Assembly: GCA_036226585.1 (NCBI GenBank)
Contig: CP108997.1
Span: 1,116,001-1,180,000 of the forward strand
Reading direction: 5' to 3'
DNA: 64,000 nucleotides
Origin: Streptomyces sp. NBC_00708
GTDB lineage: Bacteria > Actinomycetota > Actinomycetes > Streptomycetales > Streptomycetaceae
A program made the position numbers and the translations under genes. Of the stretch, positions 18,519 through 30,640 are shown piece after piece (position 1 is the first letter of the stretch; each line of letters starts with the position of its first letter). The notes beneath the pieces are model-generated. The model saw only the letters and a program-made list of their open reading frames with translations, had not been told where the DNA came from and did no database searches.

Positions 18519-19730
18519 TCATTCCCCGGAAGGTCCTTCCCCGGATCGTCCGTCCCCGTAAGCCGCGTCGAGGGCGCCCGGCAGCGCCCGCAGGAACGCG
18601 TCCACCTCCGCGTCCCCGATGGTCAGCGGCGGCATCAGCCGCACCACATCGGGCGCGGGCGCGTTCACCAGGAGGCCGGCTCCCTGAGCCGCCTGCTGCA
18701 CCTGGGGTGCGCGGGGCTCGGTGAGCACGATACCGAGCAGCAGCCCGGAGCCCCGGACATGGGAGACCAGCGGGTGGTCCAGCGCCTCGACCTCCTGGCG
18801 GACGCGCTCGCCGAGCCGCTTGACCCGGTCCAGCGCGCCGTCGGCGGCGAGGGTGTCCAGGACCGCGAGGCCGGCGGCGCAGGCGACCGGATTGCCGCCG
18901 AACGTCGTGCCGTGCTGGCCGGGTGCGAGCAGGTCGGCCGCGGCGCCGAACGCGACCGCGGCGCCGATCGGGAGCCCGCCGCCGAGCCCCTTGGCGAGGG
19001 TGACGACATCCGGCTCCACGCCCTGGTGGGCCTGGTGCTCGAACCACGTACCGCACCGGCCGATGCCGGTCTGCACCTCGTCGAGCACGAGCAGGGTGCC
19101 GGTGGCCCGGGTGATCTCCCGGGCGGCCTCCAGATAGCCCCTGGGCGGGACGACGACGCCGTTCTCGCCCTGGACCGGCTCGATGATCACGAGCGCGGTG
19201 TCGGTGGTCACAGAGGCCCGCAGCGCCTCCACGTCGCCGTACGGGACGTGCGTGACGTCGCCGGGCAGCGGGGTGAACGCCTCGCGCTTCTTGGGCTGTC
19301 CGGTGAGCGCGAGGGCGCCCATGGTCCGGCCGTGGAAGCCGCCGTCGGTGGCGACCATGTGGGTGCGCCCGGTCAGCCGGCCGATCTTGAAGGCGGCCTC
19401 GTTGGCCTCGGCGCCCGAGTTGCAGAAGTAGACCTTGCCGGTGCGGCCGAAGAGCGCCAGGAGCCGTTCGGCGAGCGCGACGGGCGGCTCGGCGATGAAC
19501 AGGTTGGACACGTGCCCGAGGGTGGAGATCTGGGCGGTGACCGCCTCGACGACGGCGGGGTGGGCGTGGCCCAGGGCGTTGACCGCGATGCCGCCGACGA
19601 AGTCGAGGTACTCGGTGCCGTCCGCGTCCCACACGCGGGCGCCCTCGCCGCGCACGAGGGACAGCTTCGGGGTGCCGTAGTTGTCCATCAGTGCGTGCTG
19701 CCACCGCTGCGAAAGCTCGGCGTTGCTCAT
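18519..19730 (-). CDS. argD: Acetylornithine aminotransferase
   Basis: A 403-residue class III PLP aminotransferase that converts N-acetylglutamate semialdehyde to N-acetylornithine. Visible motifs: [55 protein letters not shown] and [14 protein letters not shown] with the PLP lysine. The start overlaps the argB stop by four bases. Confidence 0.96.
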   Translation of the reverse strand: MSNAELSQRWQHALMDNYGTPKLSLVRGEGARVWDADGTEYLDFVGGIAVNALGHAHPAVVEAVTAQISTLGHVSNLFIAEPPVALAERLLALFGRTGKVYFCNSGAEANEAAFKIGRLTGRTHMVATDGGFHGRTMGALALTGQPKKREAFTPLPGDVTHVPYGDVEALRASVTTDTALVIIEPVQGENGVVVPPRGYLEAAREITRATGTLLVLDEVQTGIGRCGTWFEHQAHQGVEPDVVTLAKGLGGGLPIGAAVAFGAAADLLAPGQHGTTFGGNPVACAAGLAVLDTLAADGALDRVKRLGERVRQEVEALDHPLVSHVRGSGLLLGIVLTEPRAPQVQQAAQGAGLLVNAPAPDVVRLMPPLTIGDAEVDAFLRALPGALDAAYGDGRSGEGPSGE

Positions 19731-20625
19731 GACTCCCCCTGTGCGTCGGGCACGACCATCGTGCCGATTCCCTCGTCGGTGAAGATCTCCAGCAGGATCG
19801 AGTGCTGGACCCGGCCGTCGATGACACGGGCGGTCTCGACGCCGTTGCGTACGGCGTGCAGACAGCCCTGCATCTTGGGCACCATGCCGCTGGACAGCTC
19901 GGGCAGCAGCTTCTCCAGCTCGGTGGCGGTGAGCCGGCTGATCACGTCGTCGCTGTTGGGCCAGTCCTCGTACAGCCCCTCCACGTCCGTGAGGACCATC
20001 AGCGTCTCGGCGTTCAGCGCGGCGGCGAGCGCGGCGGCCGCGGTGTCGGCGTTGACGTTGTAGACGTGGTTGTCGTCGGCGGAGCGGGCGATGGAGGAGA
20101 TGACCGGGATGCGGCCGTCGTCCAGCAGGGCCTGGATGGCGCCGGTGTCGATGGCGGTGATCTCGCCGACCCGGCCGATGTCGACCGCTTCGCCGTCGAT
20201 GGTGGGCCGGTGCTGTACGGCGGTGATGGTGTGGGCGTCCTCGCCGGTCATGCCGACGGCGAGCGGCCCGTGCTGGTTGAGCAGGCCGACCAGCTCGCGC
20301 TGGACCTGGCCGGCGAGCACCATGCGTACGACGTCCATCGCCTCCGGCGTGGTGACGCGCAGCCCGGCCTTGAACTCGCTGACCAGGCCCTGCTTGTCGA
20401 GCTGGGCGCTGATCTGCGGACCGCCGCCGTGCACGACGACGGGCTTGAGACCGGCGTGCCGCAGGAACACGACGTCCTGGGCGAAGGCGGCCTTCAGCTC
20501 CTCGTCGATCATGGCGTTGCCGCCGAACTTGATGACGACGGTCCTGCCGTTGTGCCGGGTCAGCCAGGGCAGCGCCTCGATGAGGATCTGCGCCTTCGGG
20601 AGTGCGGTGTGCTTCCGCGCCGTCG

Positions 20626-20629
<4 letters not shown>
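19727..20629 (-). CDS. argB: Acetylglutamate kinase
   Basis: A 300-residue amino-acid kinase that phosphorylates N-acetylglutamate. It has [10 protein letters not shown] at the ATP site, [11 protein letters not shown], and [20 protein letters not shown]. This is normally the arginine-feedback-inhibited step. The start ATG 20629 overlaps the argJ stop by four bases; frames extending farther upstream are antisense artefacts of high GC. Confidence 0.96.
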
Positions 20630-24432
<3,803 letters not shown>

Positions 24433-24550
24433 GGCGGATCCGGTCCGGGGCGAGGCTGGCGGGATCCTTGCGGACCGTGGCGATCGCGCCGCTGTCCCGG
24501 ACCCGCGGCGCGCGCGATCGTGGAGGGCGAAGAGAGAAGGGACATCTCAC

Positions 24551-25549
24551 ATGACTCGCATCGCCATCAACGGATTCGGCCGCATCGGACGCAACGTGCT
24601 GCGCGCGCTGCTCGAACGCGACAGCGACCTCGACCTGGTCGCCGTCAACGACCTCTCGGAGCCGGCCACCCTCGCCCGGCTGCTGGCGTTCGACACCACG
24701 GCGGGCCGGCTGGGCCGCCCGGTCACCGTGGACGGGGACACCCTCGTCGTCGACGGCCGCCGCATCAAGGTGCTCGCCGAACGGGATCCCGCGCGGCTGC
24801 CCTGGGCGGAGCTGGGCGTCGACATCGCCGTGGAGGCGACCGGCCGCTTCACCTCGGCGAAGGCCGCCCGCGCCCACCTGGACGCCGGTGCGAAGCGGGT
24901 GCTGGTCGCCGCGCCGTCGGACGGCGCGGACGTGACGCTCGCGTACGGGGTCAACAGCGACGCGTACGACCCCGAGCTGCACACGATCGTCTCGAACGCC
25001 TCCTGCACCACCAACGCGCTCGCGCCGCTGGCCTCGGTGCTCGACGACCTCGCGGGCATCGAGCACGGCTTCATGACCACCGTGCACGCCTACACCCAGG
25101 AGCAGAACCTCCAGGACGGCCCGCACCGCGACGCCCGCCGGGCCCGCGCCGCCGGCGTCAACATCGTGCCGACCACGACCGGCGCCGCCAAGGCGATCGG
25201 CCTCGTGCTGCCCCGGCTGGAGGGCAAGCTGTCGGGCGACTCCATCCGCGTACCGGTACCGGTGGGCTCGATCGTCGAGCTGAACACCACCGTGGCCCGG
25301 GATGTGACGCGCGATCAGGTGCTGGAGGCGTACCGGGCGGCGGCCGAGGGCCCGCTCGCGGGCGTACTCGAATACTCCGAGGACCCGCTGGTGTCGGCCG
25401 ACATCACCGGCAACCCGGCGTCCTCCATCTTCGACTCGGAGCTCACCCGGGTCGACGGACGCCACATCAAGGTGTCCGCCTGGTACGACAACGAGTGGGG
25501 CTTCTCCAACCGGGTGATCGACACCCTCACCCTGCTGGCCGGCCGCTAG
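24551..25549 (+). CDS. gap: Type I glyceraldehyde-3-phosphate dehydrogenase
   Basis: A 332-residue GAPDH oxidising glyceraldehyde-3-phosphate to 1,3-bisphosphoglycerate. The NAD site is RIAINGFGRIGRNVLRALL, the active-site block SNASCTTNALAPL contains the catalytic Cys, and HAYTQEQNLQDGPHRDARRA is the S-loop region. The Asp in VAVNDLSEP after strand 2 indicates NAD specificity. AAGGGA lies eight bases before the ATG. It is monocistronic and not in a glycolytic operon, so it may be a paralogue of the main enzyme. Confidence 0.95.
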   Translation: MTRIAINGFGRIGRNVLRALLERDSDLDLVAVNDLSEPATLARLLAFDTTAGRLGRPVTVDGDTLVVDGRRIKVLAERDPARLPWAELGVDIAVEATGRFTSAKAARAHLDAGAKRVLVAAPSDGADVTLAYGVNSDAYDPELHTIVSNASCTTNALAPLASVLDDLAGIEHGFMTTVHAYTQEQNLQDGPHRDARRARAAGVNIVPTTTGAAKAIGLVLPRLEGKLSGDSIRVPVPVGSIVELNTTVARDVTRDQVLEAYRAAAEGPLAGVLEYSEDPLVSADITGNPASSIFDSELTRVDGRHIKVSAWYDNEWGFSNRVIDTLTLLAGR

Positions 25550-25560
25550 CAGCGGGGCGC

Positions 25561-25583
25561 GGGGGCGGCCACGGACCGCCCCC
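25561..25583. terminator. Hairpin downstream of gap
   Basis: GGGGGCGG and CCGCCCCC separated by seven bases, eleven bases after the gap stop codon. Probable terminator without a U-run. Confidence 0.6.
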
Positions 25584-25723
25584 GAGCGCCCCGACTGCCT
25601 TGCCCGGCAGCCGAGTTCACCTTCCGTTCGCCGTGCAACCTTCTCCCCGTCGCGCGTGTCTCCTATGCGAGCCCTCACACCTCGTACGCCATTGGCTCCA
25701 CGTATGCGACCAAGGAGAATTTT

Positions 25724-27217
25724 GTGGGCATTCGCACCATGCTGACCGTGGCCGTGTGTGCCGCCACGGCGCTGACCGGCGGCGTGGCCGTCGCAGCGCC
25801 GGGGGGCGCGCACGCGGGTACGGCCGGGGGAACGGCAAGCACCACGGTCCGCGAGGACTTCGACGGGGACGGGTACCAGGACGTCGCCGTCGGGTCCCCC
25901 AACGCGACGGTGGACGGGCAGCTCTACGCCGGACACATCACCATCGCCTACGGCTCCGCCCAGGGCATCGGCCCGGCCCGCACGACGACGATCGACCAGA
26001 ACACCCCGGGCGTGCCGGGCGAAGCCGGGTGGGCTCACAGCATCGGCCAACAGATGTACCCGGCCGACCTGGACCACGACGGACTCACGGACCTCGCGCT
26101 GTACTCCAACGAGTCGCTGCCGGAGCTGGACAACTACGGCTCCGTGATCATCCTGTGGGGCCGCACCGGCGGCATGACGGGTGAGGACTCGGTGCGCGTT
26201 CCCGGCCCCGAGAGCGGCGAGATGGGGAACAACCTGATCGCCGGCGACTTCAACGGCGACGGCAACGCGGACCTGATGATGGCGCACGGCTCGCAGGACG
26301 AGTACTTCGACCAGCGGAGCGTGCTCTACGGGCCGTTCAACCGGTCCGGGGAGCCCGCGCGCGAACAGTTCGTGCCCATGTTCACATCGGACAGCCGCAT
26401 GAGCACCCCCGCCAAGGGCGACTTCAACGGTGACGGCATCGACGACCTGATCACCTTCTACGGCTGGGAGGGGAACGTCGAGGACACCCGGCTGTGGCTC
26501 GGCACCCGTCAGGGCCTGTCCACGACCTACACCCAGCTGCCCAGCGGCAGGGTCCCGACCGTCGGTGACTTCGACAACGACGGCAAGGACGACCTGGCCC
26601 TCCGGCTGGTCCCGAACGGCAACGAGGAGGACTACCCGACCGACCCGGGCACCATCCGGATCCTCTACGGCTCCGCGACGGGTCCGAGCACCGCCCGGTC
26701 CCGGATCATCACGCAGGACACGGCGGGCGTGCCCGGGGTCAGCGAGAAGGGCGACCAGTTCGGCGCCCGGATGAACGCGGGCGACGTCAACGGCGACGGC
26801 TACGACGACCTGGCGGTGGGCGTTCCGTTCGAGGCCCTGGGGTCCAGGGCGGGTGCGGGCGCGGTGATCCTGCTGAAGGGCGGGCCCGGCGGGCTGAGCG
26901 GCACCGGCGCCAAGTCGTTCCACCAGGACACGGCGGGCATGCCCGGAGTGGCGGAGACGGGCGACCACTTCGGCGGTTCGGTGCGGCTGCTGGACGTGAA
27001 CAAGGACGGCAAGGCGGATCTGACGGCCGGCGCCCCCGGTGAGGACCTGGAGGCGATCGCGGACGGCGGTGCGGTCTGGTCGCTGCGCGGCACCTCGACG
27101 GGGCTGACGACGACCGGCGCCGTCGCGTTCAACCCGGTCGACCTGGGGCTCCTGGCGAAGAAGGCCCGGTTCGGCCTGAACCTGGCCGGCGACAACGGAC
27201 CCGGCGTCAGCGGCTGA
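25724..27217 (+). CDS. Secreted FG-GAP/integrin-alpha-like repeat protein
   Basis: A 497-residue secreted protein. The start is GTG 25724 with AAGGAG six bases upstream. The signal peptide covers about 1-30 (MGIRTMLTVAVCAATALTGG, cleavage near VAVAAP or GGAHA). The mature part has at least seven calcium-loop repeats: DFDGDGYQDVAVG, DLDHDGLTDLAL, DFNGDGNADLMM, DFNGDGIDDLI, DFDNDGKDDLAL, DVNGDGYDDLAVG and DVNKDGKADLTAG. This predicts a beta-propeller stabilised by calcium. Such proteins are common in streptomycetes; the partner or ligand is unknown. It ends at a strong terminator. Confidence 0.92.
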   Translation: MGIRTMLTVAVCAATALTGGVAVAAPGGAHAGTAGGTASTTVREDFDGDGYQDVAVGSPNATVDGQLYAGHITIAYGSAQGIGPARTTTIDQNTPGVPGEAGWAHSIGQQMYPADLDHDGLTDLALYSNESLPELDNYGSVIILWGRTGGMTGEDSVRVPGPESGEMGNNLIAGDFNGDGNADLMMAHGSQDEYFDQRSVLYGPFNRSGEPAREQFVPMFTSDSRMSTPAKGDFNGDGIDDLITFYGWEGNVEDTRLWLGTRQGLSTTYTQLPSGRVPTVGDFDNDGKDDLALRLVPNGNEEDYPTDPGTIRILYGSATGPSTARSRIITQDTAGVPGVSEKGDQFGARMNAGDVNGDGYDDLAVGVPFEALGSRAGAGAVILLKGGPGGLSGTGAKSFHQDTAGMPGVAETGDHFGGSVRLLDVNKDGKADLTAGAPGEDLEAIADGGAVWSLRGTSTGLTTTGAVAFNPVDLGLLAKKARFGLNLAGDNGPGVSG

Positions 27218-27267
27218 GCACGTACGAGGGCCCCTTCCGCGACGGCGGAAGGGGCCCTCGTACGTGC
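27218..27267. terminator. Terminator between the FG-GAP gene and the convergent DUF5997 gene
   Basis: Perfect 23-base-pair stem (arms 27218-27240 and 27245-27267) with a four-base GACG loop. It starts immediately after the FG-GAP stop codon and lies eight bases past the end of the convergent gene, so it serves both. Confidence 0.9.
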
Positions 27268-27275
27268 TGCGGGTA

Positions 27276-27680
27276 TCAGGCGCGCTCGTCGCGCCCCTTC
27301 GCCTCGCGCTCGGCGTTCCGCTCCTTGATGCGGATGTTCTCCTTGCGGACGTCGGCCTGGGTGGCGCGCTCCTTCTGCAGCCACTCGGGGTTGTCCTGCT
27401 TCAGCGCGTCGATCTGCTCGGTGGTCAGCGGCTCGGTGACCCCGCCGCGGGCCAGGCCCGCGATGGAGACGCCCAGCTTGGAGGCGACCACGGGGCGGGG
27501 GTGCGGGCCGTTGTTCCGCAGGTCGCGCAGCCACTGGGGCGGATCGGCCTGGAGGGCCGCCAGCTCGGCGCGCGAGACGACACCGTCCTGGAATTCGGCG
27601 GGGGTGGCGTCGAGGTACACACCCAGCTTCTTCGCCGCGGTCGCGGGCTTCATGGTCTGGGTGGTCTGGTGGGACTTCAT
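27276..27680 (-). CDS. DUF5997 family protein
   Basis: A 134-residue protein, largely helical and charged. It starts MKSHQTTQTMKPATAAKKLG; the core VYLDATPAEFQDGVVSRAEL, then ADPPQWLRDLRNNGPHPRP and a second similar module ending NPEWLQKERA, matches what I know as DUF5997 in actinomycetes. The two PxWL modules look like an internal repeat. A Lys/Arg/Glu-rich tail follows. No ribosome site is present, but TACCCT lies seven bases before ATG 27680, so it is probably leaderless. It is divergent from the LysR-effector-domain gene at 27739, with only 58 bases between; the pair is probably functionally linked. Confidence 0.8.
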   Translation of the reverse strand: MKSHQTTQTMKPATAAKKLGVYLDATPAEFQDGVVSRAELAALQADPPQWLRDLRNNGPHPRPVVASKLGVSIAGLARGGVTEPLTTEQIDALKQDNPEWLQKERATQADVRKENIRIKERNAEREAKGRDERA

Positions 27681-27687
27681 GGGGTCA

Positions 27688-27732
27688 AGGGTATCCAGCG
27701 CGTACGGCGTCCTCGACCACGGCCGGTAACCT
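27688..27732. promoter_or_regulatory. Back-to-back leaderless promoters for the DUF5997 / LysR-effector-domain pair
   Basis: The 58-base gap has TACCCT on the minus strand (27688-27693) seven bases from ATG 27680, and TAACCT on the plus strand (27727-27732) six bases from GTG 27739. The -35 elements of the two promoters must overlap in between, so RNA polymerase binding would be mutually exclusive or co-regulated. Confidence 0.5.
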
Positions 27733-27738
27733 GGCGGG

Positions 27739-28530
27739 GTGACAGGCCCGGAAGCAACCCCTTCGTTCCGGCTGGCGTACGTCCCCGGAGTGACCCCCAC
27801 CAAATGGGTGCGGATCTGGAACGAGCGCCTGCCCGGCATCCCCCTGACCCTCGTCCAGGTGCCCGCGACCGGGGCCCAGGACCTGCTGCGCGCCGGTGAG
27901 GCCGACGCGGGGTTCCTCCGGCTGCCGGTGGAGGGCACGGATCTCAGCGCGATCCCCCTGTACACGGAGACGACCGTCGTCGTGATCCCGAAGGACCACC
28001 TCATCGCGGCGGTCGAGGAGCTGTCCGTCGCCGAGCTGGCCGACGAGATCGTGCTGCACCCGCTGGACGACGCCCTGGCCTGGGAGCGGCTGCCCGGCCG
28101 CCCGGCCATCGAGCGTCCGGCGACCACGGCGGACGCGATCGAGCTGGTGGCGGCGGGGGTGGGCGTCCTCGTGGTCCCGCAGTCGCTGGCCCGGCTGCAC
28201 CACCGCAAGGACCTGACGTACCGGCCGCTGACGGACGCGCCCGAATCGCGTGTCGCGCTGTCGTGGCCGCAGGAGAAGACCACCGACCGGGTGGAGGACT
28301 TCATCGGCATCGTGCGCGGGCGGACCGTGAACAGCTCGCGCGGCCGTGCGGGGGCGGCGCCCGCCGACCGGGCGAAGGCGAAGGACAAGCCGAAGCGCCC
28401 TTCCGGTACGGGGACGGCGAAGGGCTCCCGGAGCGGCGCGGGCGGCTCCGGTGGAGCGAAGGGCGCCAAGAGCTCCAAGGGCGCACGCGGCGCTGCCGCC
28501 AAGCGCGGCAAGCCCCGCCGGAGGCCGTGA
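27739..28530 (+). CDS. LysR substrate-binding domain protein lacking the HTH, with basic tail
   Basis: A 263-residue protein. Residues 10-190 match a LysR-type effector-binding domain (periplasmic-binding-protein fold type 2): FRLAYVPGVTPTKWVRIWNE, GEADAGFLRLPVEGTDLSAI and TADAIELVAAGVGVLVVPQS. There is no helix-turn-helix before it; the start is GTG 27739 and the region upstream is non-coding. The last 60 residues are a low-complexity Lys/Arg/Gly/Ser tail that could bind nucleic acid. Possibly a solo ligand sensor working with the divergent DUF5997 protein; this is inference. The -10 TAACCT six bases before GTG suggests a leaderless mRNA. Confidence 0.82.
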   Translation: MTGPEATPSFRLAYVPGVTPTKWVRIWNERLPGIPLTLVQVPATGAQDLLRAGEADAGFLRLPVEGTDLSAIPLYTETTVVVIPKDHLIAAVEELSVAELADEIVLHPLDDALAWERLPGRPAIERPATTADAIELVAAGVGVLVVPQSLARLHHRKDLTYRPLTDAPESRVALSWPQEKTTDRVEDFIGIVRGRTVNSSRGRAGAAPADRAKAKDKPKRPSGTGTAKGSRSGAGGSGGAKGAKSSKGARGAAAKRGKPRRRP

Positions 28531-28539
28531 CCGCGCTGT

Positions 28540-28557
28540 TGTCAGTGCCGACTGACA
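28540..28557. promoter_or_regulatory. Inverted repeat upstream of the DinB-like gene
   Basis: TGTCAGT-GCCG-ACTGACA, a perfect seven-base inverted repeat with a four-base spacer, seven bases before the GTG start of the DinB-family gene. Candidate operator; it could also simply be a weak hairpin. Confidence 0.45.
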
Positions 28558-28563
28558 GCATCG

Positions 28564-29082
28564 GTGACCATGGAACCCACCGAACGCCCGATGCCGCCCC
28601 TCGACGCCGACGAGCGCACCGGCCTGGAGAGCTGGCTCGACTTCTACCGGGCCACCGTCGCCCTGAAGTGCGAAGGCCTCACCGACGAGCAGGCGCGCAG
28701 CGCCTCCGTACCGCCGTCGTCGCTGACGCTGCTAGGGCTCGTCCAGCACCTCGCCGAGGTCGAGCGGAACTGGTTCCGCCGGATTCTGACCGGTGAGGAC
28801 GTGCCGCCGCTGTTCGGCCCGCCGGCCGGTCCGGGGGTCCACAGCGGGGGGTTCGACCTGCCCGCCGAGGCCACGTTCGCCGGGGCCGTCGCGGTCTGGC
28901 AGGAGGAGATCGCCGTGTCCCGCGCGGTGTGCGCCGGGCGGTCGCTGGAGGACTCGGCGCCCTTCATGGGCGGCGAGGTGAACCTCCGCTGGATCCACCA
29001 CCACATGATCGGCGAGTACGCCCGCCACTGCGGTCACGCCGATCTGCTCCGCGAGCGGATCGACGGAAGCACCGGCGTGTGA
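28564..29082 (+). CDS. DinB-family (DUF664) protein
   Basis: A 172-residue four-helix-bundle protein of the DinB/DUF664 superfamily. The metal-binding His residues are suggested by [18 protein letters not shown] near residue 60 and by [20 protein letters not shown] at the end. Members include mycothiol-dependent enzymes; the substrate here is unknown. It starts at GTG 28564 or ATG 28570; no ribosome site is obvious and an inverted repeat lies just upstream. It follows the LysR-effector-domain gene by 33 bases and might be co-transcribed with it. Confidence 0.85.
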   Translation: MTMEPTERPMPPLDADERTGLESWLDFYRATVALKCEGLTDEQARSASVPPSSLTLLGLVQHLAEVERNWFRRILTGEDVPPLFGPPAGPGVHSGGFDLPAEATFAGAVAVWQEEIAVSRAVCAGRSLEDSAPFMGGEVNLRWIHHHMIGEYARHCGHADLLRERIDGSTGV

Positions 29083-29128
29083 CGGGCCGGGTTTCCGGGA
29101 CGGTCCGGGGAGATGTCAGGATGGATCC

Positions 29129-29626
29129 ATGACGAGCCAGGTTTTCTTCGACATCACCATCAACGACGAGCCCGCCGGGCGGATCGTGTTCAATCTGTTC
29201 GACGACATCGTTCCCAAGACCGCCGAGAACTTCCGCCAGCTGGCGACCGGCCAGAACGGCTACGGCTACAAGGGCTCCTCCTTCCACCGGGTCATCCCGG
29301 CGTTCATGCTCCAGGGCGGCGACTTCACGCGCGGTGACGGCACCGGCGGCAAGAGCATCTACGGCGAGAAGTTCGCCGACGAGAACTTCAAGCTGGCGCA
29401 CACCAAGCCCGGCCTGCTCTCCATGGCCAACGCCGGCCCGAACTCGAACGGTTCGCAGTTCTTCATCACGACCATCGTGACGTCCTGGCTGGACGGCAAG
29501 CACGTCGTCTTCGGCGAGGTCGCGGACGAGGACAGCATGGTCCTGGTCAAGCGGATCGAGTCCCTCGGCTCGCAGAGCGGCCGCACCAAGGCGAAGGTCA
29601 CCATCGCCGACTCCGGGACCCTCTGA
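29129..29626 (+). CDS. Peptidyl-prolyl cis-trans isomerase, cyclophilin type
   Basis: A 165-residue cytoplasmic cyclophilin. Conserved blocks are [34 protein letters not shown] with the catalytic Arg, [19 protein letters not shown] and [12 protein letters not shown] with the cyclosporin-site Trp. It speeds proline isomerisation during protein folding. No signal peptide is present. It is monocistronic and is followed by a strong terminator. Confidence 0.95.
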   Translation: MTSQVFFDITINDEPAGRIVFNLFDDIVPKTAENFRQLATGQNGYGYKGSSFHRVIPAFMLQGGDFTRGDGTGGKSIYGEKFADENFKLAHTKPGLLSMANAGPNSNGSQFFITTIVTSWLDGKHVVFGEVADEDSMVLVKRIESLGSQSGRTKAKVTIADSGTL

Positions 29627-29660
29627 CCCCGGACCCCCGGCACACAGCCCACGGCTGACC

Positions 29661-29699
29661 GAACGCGCCGCCCGACGTATCCCGTCGGGCGGCGCGTTC
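29661..29699. terminator. Terminator downstream of the cyclophilin gene
   Basis: Perfect 17-base-pair stem (29661-29677 and 29683-29699) with the five-base loop TATCC, 35 bases after the cyclophilin stop codon. Confidence 0.88.
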
Positions 29700-29740
29700 T
29701 CGTCATTCGGGCGCATGGTCCCGGCGCACACCCCTCGCAC

Positions 29741-29787
29741 TGTCAACCGATAGTTGACACCTCGATGCTGTCAACTTACGGTTGACA
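29741..29787 (+). promoter_or_regulatory. Twin operator and consensus leaderless promoter of the HTH-ClpN gene
   Basis: Two 19-base palindromes of the form TGTCAAC-N5-GTTGACA lie at 29741-29759 and 29769-29787, with centres 28 bases apart. They overlap a near-consensus promoter: TTGACA at 29754-29759, a 17-base spacer, then TACGGT at 29777-29782. The start ATG at 29789 is six bases after the -10 and one base after the second palindrome, so the mRNA should be leaderless and directly repressible. Confidence 0.88.
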
Positions 29788-29788
29788 C

Positions 29789-30562
29789 ATGACGCATCCC
29801 GTAGTCCCGACGCACCCCGTCCGCCTCGACGACCTGATCGACGCCATCAAGAAGGTCCACTCCGACGCCCTCGAACAGCTCCAGGACGCCGTCATCGCCG
29901 CCGACCACCTCGGCGACGTCGCCGACCACCTGATCGGCCACTTCGTCGACCAGGCGCGCCGCTCCGGCGCCTCCTGGACCGACATCGGCAGGAGCATGGG
30001 CGTCACCCGGCAGGCCGCCCAGAAGCGGTTCGTCGCCAAGGCCCCCGGCGAGGGCACCGACCTCGACCCGAGCCAGGGGTTCGGCCGCTTCACCCAGCGC
30101 GCCAAGAACGTGGTGATGGCCGCCCAGAACGAGGCGCGGGCGGCCGGCAACGCCGAGATCGGCACCGAGCACCTGGTCCTCGGCCTGATCGGCGAACCCG
30201 AGGGGCTGGCGGCGGCGTTCATCAAGGCGCAGGGAGTGGCCCTGGACACCGTCCGGCAGGCGGCCGGCGAGGCGCTGCCTCCGGCCACCGACGGCGAGCT
30301 CCCCGAGCTGATCCCGTACGACGCCGGCGCGCGCAAGGTGCTGGAGCTCACCTTCCGCGAGGCCCTGCGGATGGGGCACAACTACATCGGCACCGAGCAC
30401 ATCCTGCTCGCCCTGCTGGAGCACGAGGACGGGTCCGGCGTGCTCGGCGGCCTCGGCATCGACAAGGCCGCCGCCGAACAGGCCATCGCCGAGGCGCTCT
30501 CGATCCTCACCGCCGCGCAGGGGGCCTCCGCGTCCGGGGAAGGCACCGCCCAGGAGGGGTGA
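29789..30562 (+). CDS. Predicted DNA-binding regulator with a C-terminal ClpC N-domain
   Basis: A 257-residue protein. Residues 12-58 form helices and residues 61-81 (ASWTDIGRSMGVTRQAAQKR) look like a helix-turn-helix. Residues 97-233 match the double repeat of the Clp amino-terminal domain: GRFTQRAKNVVMAAQNEARA with EIGTEHLVLGL, then ARKVLELTFREALRMG with NYIGTEHILLALL. There is no AAA+ ATPase module. The glutamates of both GTEH motifs (E127, E203), equivalent to the phospho-arginine contacts of Bacillus ClpC (E32, E106), are kept. Probably an autoregulator whose ClpN half senses ClpC substrates, adaptors or phosphoarginine; this is inference. Twin operators abut its start codon. Confidence 0.85.
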   Translation: MTHPVVPTHPVRLDDLIDAIKKVHSDALEQLQDAVIAADHLGDVADHLIGHFVDQARRSGASWTDIGRSMGVTRQAAQKRFVAKAPGEGTDLDPSQGFGRFTQRAKNVVMAAQNEARAAGNAEIGTEHLVLGLIGEPEGLAAAFIKAQGVALDTVRQAAGEALPPATDGELPELIPYDAGARKVLELTFREALRMGHNYIGTEHILLALLEHEDGSGVLGGLGIDKAAAEQAIAEALSILTAAQGASASGEGTAQEG

Positions 30563-30640
30563 CCTCCGTGCGGTGGAACCGCCGCCTCGGCCGAACGTGT
30601 CGCACCGCCCGCCCCCCGTACCGGCCTCTACGTTCGCGAC

